Shown here one piece after another: positions 59,966-64,000 of a DNA stretch of 64,000 nucleotides (positions are counted from its first letter, which is position 1; each line of letters opens with the position of its first letter). The stretch covers positions 1-64,000 of the forward strand of contig JARGOZ010000017.1 of NCBI GenBank assembly GCA_029213025.1, in the 5' to 3' direction. Source of the stretch: Verrucomicrobiales bacterium (GTDB lineage: Bacteria > Verrucomicrobiota > Verrucomicrobiia > Verrucomicrobiales > DEV007). Both the position numbers and the translations under genes were made by a program. The notes under the pieces are model-generated. The model did not search any database. It saw only the letters and a program-made list of their open reading frames with translations, and was not told where the DNA came from.

Positions 59966-61160
59966 GCCGCATCTCCCCTGGGCGTCCCGCAAACCAACCG
60001 GTAACAGCCGCCGCTAAAGCAATGGCAACAACCGCGCCCATAGCTACCGGCCAGCCGCCTGTCGTTTCGCTCAACCAGCCCACGATCCATGGTCCGGGCG
60101 CTGCCAACAGATAGCCCACCGCCTGAGCCATGGATGAAAGACTCGCCGCCGTTCCGGCATCTTTACTTCGCAGAGCAATCAACAGAAGCGCCAGGCCGAA
60201 GGATGAATTTACTCCCAGTCCCAGAGTGATCACCGCCACTCCTGCATATGCCGTTGGTAAGTAGAGAATGCACGGAATACTGATCGCATTTCCCAGCAGA
60301 CATACCAAAATCCAGATCGATTGCGATTCACATCTCCCCGCCAAAGTGGGAACCACGAGGCTGGCGACACATCCTGAAATCTGTAGGGCGGTAACCCATC
60401 CGGCAGCGGTTGTTTCGGACAGGCCCCGGTATTGTAAGATCGTCGGCAGCCACGATACCGAGGAATAGAACACGGCAGACTGGAGGCCCATAAAAATGGC
60501 TACCTGCCAGGCGCGACGTTGGCGGACAAGCTGCAAAATTCCGCTCAGAGGCCGGGCTCCGGAATGGCGGGCAGGCGGGGGCAGCATCTGCGGAATCCAC
60601 AGACACAGTGTAACGGCTGCAAAGACACCCCATGAAGCGAGTGAGGCATTCCATCCGCCAGCCAGGTGATTGGCCAACGGCACCGCCGCCGCAAAACCGA
60701 AGGCAGCTCCCAGATTCATCCCGGTCGAGTAAAGGCTGGTCATCGGTCCGATATGATGGGGAAACCGGCTTTTCACCAACCCGGGCAGCAGCACATTGCC
60801 CATGGCGATTCCGGTGCCGATCAACACAGTGCCGCCGAGGCGCAGCCATATGACGTCGCCCCCGGAAACTGACCGCACAAAGCATCCGAGGCCCAAAACC
60901 AGCAAACCCGCTCCGAGAGACCGGGCCAGGCCGAACCGACTGCCCAGCCAACCGGCCCACAGTCCGACCAGACCAAAAAGCAGCAGAGGGATCGTCGTCA
61001 TGCTGCCGATCGTTTCCCGGCTCAGACCGTCGAGACGCATCCTTTCCGCCAGAGGCGAAATCGACGTTACCGCCGGTCGCAGATTCAAAGCCACCAGCAA
61101 AATACCGGCGACAAGGAGGCAATTCTGCCAGCGGGATGAATGAGAATTCATAGAAGACAT
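59946..61160 (-). CDS. MFS transporter, CynX/NimT-like
   Basis: 404 residues with about twelve transmembrane segments. ILLVALNLRPAVTSISPLAE at the start and WAGWLGSRFGLARSLGAG (the loop 2-3 MFS signature region) fit the cyanate/nitroimidazole transporter branch. The middle loop has RPLSGILQLVRQRRAWQVAI. The substrate is not predictable from sequence; CynX-family members export or import small organic anions. No cyanase is adjacent. Confidence 0.88.
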   Translation of the reverse strand: MSSMNSHSSRWQNCLLVAGILLVALNLRPAVTSISPLAERMRLDGLSRETIGSMTTIPLLLFGLVGLWAGWLGSRFGLARSLGAGLLVLGLGCFVRSVSGGDVIWLRLGGTVLIGTGIAMGNVLLPGLVKSRFPHHIGPMTSLYSTGMNLGAAFGFAAAVPLANHLAGGWNASLASWGVFAAVTLCLWIPQMLPPPARHSGARPLSGILQLVRQRRAWQVAIFMGLQSAVFYSSVSWLPTILQYRGLSETTAAGWVTALQISGCVASLVVPTLAGRCESQSIWILVCLLGNAISIPCILYLPTAYAGVAVITLGLGVNSSFGLALLLIALRSKDAGTAASLSSMAQAVGYLLAAPGPWIVGWLSETTGGWPVAMGAVVAIALAAAVTGWFAGRPGEMRLMESAN

Positions 61161-61314
61161 CTACAGACGGTGTGGAGCCGGTAACCTGTCTGTGTGATTT
61201 CGGATGGTGTCTAAACCGGCAACGCTGTTTAGCTATGGATTCAACAACCACCATGCGTGGCAGCACATGCCAAATGTTCTGGTGGCGACCTGAGTCGACT
61301 GTCCGGCGACATTC

Positions 61315-61345
61315 AACAGGGTACAGTCCGCGATTGTACCCTGTT
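61315..61345. repeat. 22-bp repeat cores in inverted orientation (hairpin)
   Basis: AACAGGGTACA (61315-61325) faces TGTACCCTGTT (61335-61345), a perfect 11-bp stem with the 9-bp loop GTCCGCGAT. The TAA stop of the small minus-strand gene (61345-61347) is formed at the edge of the right arm. It lies in the gap after the MFS gene start. Confidence 0.92.
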
Positions 61346-61662
61346 TAGTCGGTAGTCATCGCATCCAGTCTTTGCAGAAAGACTTCGAGAGTGGTGTCTT
61401 CCTCCAGGTAGGAAACGGGCTCTTTTTGTGCCGGAATGCCTTCGGGAAATTCGAGCCGGATGATCAATTCGTCCAGTGTCTCGTCGGTTTCATCAAACCG
61501 GGGCGGGGGCGGGGGCACAGGGGAGTTTTCGAGGTCGTCGATCAGCGCCGCGAGAGTGTCGGCCAGCTTGCCGTCTTTGCTGTGGGCAAGGGCGCGCTTG
61601 GCTGAATCGAGGCGAACTTTCGCATCGTCGCGGAGTCTTTTCAGTTCATTAATCTGATCCAT
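61345..61662 (-). CDS. Small hypothetical protein
   Basis: 105 residues, soluble, helical N-terminal half (ELKRLRDDAKVRLDSAKRAL) and an acidic C-terminal half with a Pro-rich connector (VPPPPPRF). No family recognised. Ends in the inverted 22-bp repeat, and its stop codon is part of the repeat arm. It diverges from the class 3 lipase gene across ~120 bp. Confidence 0.65.
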   Translation of the reverse strand: MDQINELKRLRDDAKVRLDSAKRALAHSKDGKLADTLAALIDDLENSPVPPPPPRFDETDETLDELIIRLEFPEGIPAQKEPVSYLEEDTTLEVFLQRLDAMTTD

Positions 61663-61782
61663 AACAAATCTCTGTCTGCCGGTGCAAAGGGTAGCATTAT
61701 TTAACTTTCACGAACAGTCCTGTTTTTCGTTGCGGTTTGCTCCTCAGCATCTTCATTTGGGGAAAATTCAGTCAGTAACGGC

Positions 61783-62715
61783 ATGATATTCGATTCTTCA
61801 ACGTTTCAGGACGAAAAATTTTCCTGGAAAGCAGCATATTGCCTCGCTCACGCCAGTTATCTGGCCTATCACGAGGATCAGGAACAGGTAAAAAGTGAAT
61901 TTTGCATGGCTCTGCCCGATGCCATCGAGGTGCAACCCTTCGCTGTCGCAACTACGGAGGGCGTCCTCGTGGAAAAGGAAAAGGCCCTGATTCTCACCTT
62001 TCGCGGCACCAAAGGCAGAGCTGACTGGGTGTACAATTTTAAAACCCGGCAGATTCGTTCGTGGTTCGAATACCCCGGGAAAGTTCACTCCGGTTTCCAC
62101 GAGGCACTCAACCATGTCTGGAAAACGGTCGTGGGACCAGCCATCGATTCCGCCTACCGGGATAATAAAAAGATCTATCTGGCCGGACACAGTTTGGGCG
62201 GGGCTCTCTGTATTTTGACGGCGGCGAGAATTGCGAAGAAATACCGGGCTGATCTGGTGGGCGGAATCTATACCTATGGTCAACCGAAAGTAGGCAATCA
62301 GGCGTTTGTGAATTATTTCAAAAAACACTTTGCCGACCAGTATTTCCGGTTTGTCTATAACAAGGATATTGTGGCGAGGATTCCGCCGAAGGGCTACGAA
62401 CATTGCGGGAATCTCTATCACTTCGGTGAGGACGGGGAACTGCAGCAGACCCGGGGAATGTTTGAATCGATCATCGGGGAAGAGGAATTGACCGAGGAGG
62501 AGTTCACCCGGTTTCAAATCGAAATGCTGGCGGACGATGTTCGTGCTGATATTGCCGCCACGCGCAACTCCGATCTCGAATCCATGCCGTCGCCGTCGCA
62601 GGTCTTCGGGGTCGAAGATCACAGCCTGATCTACAAATACCTGCCGGCGATTCGCGAAATGTACGAGCAAGAAGGACAGGGTGAGGGACCCTTGAGCGAA
62701 ACTGATTTTACCTAG
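61783..62715 (+). CDS. Class 3 lipase-like alpha/beta hydrolase
   Basis: 310 residues without signal peptide. The nucleophile elbow IYLAGHSLGGALCILTA, the preceding LILTFRGTKGRADWVYNFK oxyanion loop, Asp in FVYNKDIVARIPP and His in GVEDHSLIYKYLPAI are as expected for Lipase_3. The C-terminal ~100 residues contain an acidic helical stretch (GEEELTEEEFTRFQIEML). Probably hydrolyses ester bonds in lipids or acylglycerols; substrate unknown. Confidence 0.92.
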   Translation: MIFDSSTFQDEKFSWKAAYCLAHASYLAYHEDQEQVKSEFCMALPDAIEVQPFAVATTEGVLVEKEKALILTFRGTKGRADWVYNFKTRQIRSWFEYPGKVHSGFHEALNHVWKTVVGPAIDSAYRDNKKIYLAGHSLGGALCILTAARIAKKYRADLVGGIYTYGQPKVGNQAFVNYFKKHFADQYFRFVYNKDIVARIPPKGYEHCGNLYHFGEDGELQQTRGMFESIIGEEELTEEEFTRFQIEMLADDVRADIAATRNSDLESMPSPSQVFGVEDHSLIYKYLPAIREMYEQEGQGEGPLSETDFT

Positions 62716-62789
62716 AATGATCGGTAACCTGTCCTGCAACCATTCCAATGCCCCCGGAATGCAGCGAAGTCTGATTCCTCCTCCGTGAT

Positions 62790-62859
62790 GCGGACACTTC
62801 TGTCCGCGACCCGCAAAGCCAGTGCGCAAAGACTTCGTAGAACAGGTTGCCAACCTGTT
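62790..62859. repeat. GCGGACA hairpin and second inverted repeat
   Basis: GCGGACACTTCTGTCCGC (62790-62807) with flanks GTGAT and GAC matches the elements near 15.9 kb, including the flanks. AACAGGTTGCCAACCTGTT (62841-62859) is an additional 8-bp stem. Both lie in the 267-bp gap after the lipase gene, which also holds a lone AACAGGG at 62937. Confidence 0.8.
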
Positions 62860-62982
62860 TGCGGAAGATTTGGGCTCCTGCAATGCTAACAGATTAGCAA
62901 TTTGTTGAAAAAATACAAAATCTAAACTCACAGTATAACAGGGTCGGACTACTCCAATAGAGAATTCTTTGTTTATTAGCCA

Positions 62983-64000
62983 CTACCGAATCTTGGCTAC
63001 CGGTTCGACCGGACGGCTGCGGCGCATCAGCAAAGTTTCGATTTGTTCGTGCAGTGCTTCCCTGCCCAAAGTAAAGAAAAGCTCCTGAATGCCTTTTTGC
63101 ATCCTCGTCAGCTCGTCTTCAGAAGTCTCCCGCTCAATCATTTCGTGATATTCCGCGAGGATGAATCCGATCTTCCTGCGCGCTGCGCTGAACTGCCCCA
63201 GCATATCGGCGTAGCGCTTCGCATCTTCGCTGGCAAAGATCGTATTCGAATAGGCGATCCATAAACCGCCGAGAGCAATCAATGTAGCTTTGATCAGTCG
63301 CATCCAGTTCTCCGAGAGGCCCTCCGCGAGTGCCAGGGAATAGATGATGAAACCCAAAGCGATGCCGCAAAACAGCCGGAATGCCCAGTGGGTAAAAAAG
63401 GAAAATACCTTCAGGTCGTAGGATAGTTTGCGCACACTGGTCTTTTCCCGGAACGAAAACCGGAACCGTGTCTCGCTGCCAATAAAGATCGAAGCGAGCA
63501 CAAACAGAACCGCAGCCCAGATATACCAAATGCTGACACCGTAGTTTCGCAGAGCAAATTCCACAGAGGGTCTGAACTGGGCGAGAAACCCGGCTTCCAG
63601 TATACCTTTTATTGCCATCAGCACCACGCCGGCGGTAAGACAGGTGTATCCCAAAATTCCGAGCACTTCCCGGGTTCTTGATTTCAAATAGGTCTTTCTC
63701 CCCAGAGTCAATACTTCCCGCTTAATCCACAGGTCGAGGATTTCAGAAAAGCGCCGGTGACGTTCCCGATGGCTTTTCAGTTCGTTAAACTCTTTCAAAA
63801 AGCGATCGCAGGGAAAAATCAGCGAATCGATCGCGCTGCGAATCCACGATATGTCGCCGCGCAGTCGTTGCAGGTAGTTGGATGCGACCGATTGAGCCAA
63901 TCCGGCCGATGCCCAGTATGCCTGGACGGTCATTCCTTGCGCGATGGTTCGGTAATCGTCCCGTTTTCGGAAATAGCCGAATACATTTTTGGTAAACCAG
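62983..64000 (-). CDS. Membrane protein, C-terminal part (5' end outside window)
   Basis: The frame stays open from 62983 to the window edge. The residues before the internal ATG at 63933, which include FRKRDDYRTIAQG, look coding, so the gene starts outside the window. About 338 residues are visible. Four hydrophobic segments occur (ILGYTCLTAGVVLMAIKG; VSIWYIWAAVLFVLASIFIG; AFRLFCGIALGFIIYSLAL; LIKATLIALGGLWIAYS). DYRTIAQGMTVQAYWASAGL resembles a conserved stretch preceding the membrane region in DUF4231/SLATT-like or RyR-type multidomain proteins; this is tentative. The N-terminal domain that would decide is missing. Confidence 0.8.
   Translation of the reverse strand, partial: WFTKNVFGYFRKRDDYRTIAQGMTVQAYWASAGLAQSVASNYLQRLRGDISWIRSAIDSLIFPCDRFLKEFNELKSHRERHRRFSEILDLWIKREVLTLGRKTYLKSRTREVLGILGYTCLTAGVVLMAIKGILEAGFLAQFRPSVEFALRNYGVSIWYIWAAVLFVLASIFIGSETRFRFSFREKTSVRKLSYDLKVFSFFTHWAFRLFCGIALGFIIYSLALAEGLSENWMRLIKATLIALGGLWIAYSNTIFASEDAKRYADMLGQFSAARRKIGFILAEYHEMIERETSEDELTRMQKGIQELFFTLGREALHEQIETLLMRRSRPVEPVAKIR

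Noticed and set aside
61798-62931. 377-codon frame antisense to the class 3 lipase
   Set aside because: The lipase has all catalytic motifs in the sense frame; the antisense product has no recognisable domain.
1-64000. rRNA or tRNA genes
   Set aside because: No stretch resembling conserved rRNA segments or a tRNA cloverleaf with a TTCGA-type T-loop was recognised, though a covariance-model scan would be decisive.

Overview
The window looks like a chromosomal segment from a free-living Gram-negative bacterium of the PVC superphylum, most likely Verrucomicrobiota. This is inference from gene content, because there is no rRNA to place it. The pointers are an exosortase with a PEP-CTERM substrate, a DUF4838 glycan-processing protein, a five-bladed-propeller GH43/32-like protein, a PL10 pectate lyase, an SHD1 domain protein, ECF sigma factors with FecR-like anti-sigma partners, and many secreted proteins of unknown function. 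No rRNA, tRNA, CRISPR array, prophage or transposase gene was recognised. Both window edges cut through genes.

Layout. 1-6.7 kb: end of prephenate dehydratase (pheA), a membrane-anchored TIR protein, a Gly-rich exported peptide, an FHA/coiled-coil/glycosyltransferase-like protein, aroA and a coiled-coil protein. 6.8-10.9 kb: an AT-rich two-gene cassette whose products share an N-terminal restriction-endonuclease-like domain and a transmembrane anchor, behind a clear promoter/palindrome. 11-16.4 kb: DUF6580 and DUF1802 proteins, an SGNH hydrolase, exported unknowns, a broken M23 peptidase and a dense cluster of repeats. 16.4-23.2 kb: a sigma/anti-sigma/sigma operon, NDH-2, dihydrolipoyl dehydrogenase and a STAS/RsbU partner-switching pair. 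23.4-28.9 kb: glycogen metabolism (glgB-pgm) and a PAS histidine kinase. 30-31.2 kb: a LysR regulator divergent from a small ferredoxin, with paired operator-like repeats between them. 31.2-38.3 kb: large exported unknowns, the exosortase and its adjacent VIT/VWA/PEP-CTERM protein. 38.3-50.4 kb: truncated globin, CBM6 and PL10 proteins, aromatic/aspartate aminotransferase, envelope proteins, a GT39 glycosyltransferase, an SDR, a roadblock-like pair and an SHD1/propeller protein. 50.4-64 kb: a second FHA/coiled-coil/GT-like paralogue, two large glycan-related exported proteins, a sulfhydrylase, a GST, an MFS carrier, a class 3 lipase and the end of a membrane protein.

How it fits together. Central metabolism is represented by aromatic amino acid synthesis (pheA, aroA, an aminotransferase), glycogen synthesis, respiratory NADH oxidation and sulfur assimilation. 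An outward-facing layer handles polysaccharides and cell-surface protein sorting. Signalling is rich: two ECF sigma factors, a STAS/PP2C module, a hybrid-PAS kinase and two FHA proteins.

The strongest non-genic signal is a dispersed family of 22-bp-period repeats with core AACAGGGTACA, at seven intergenic sites and usually just 3' of a gene. Two other repeat families (GCGGACA/TGTCCGC hairpins and a 102-bp tandem repeat) share its taste for intergenic space. The best candidates for undescribed biology are the 22-bp repeat family, the twin REase-like membrane cassette with its palindromic promoter, the paired FHA/coiled-coil/GT-like proteins, and the exosortase with its single linked substrate.
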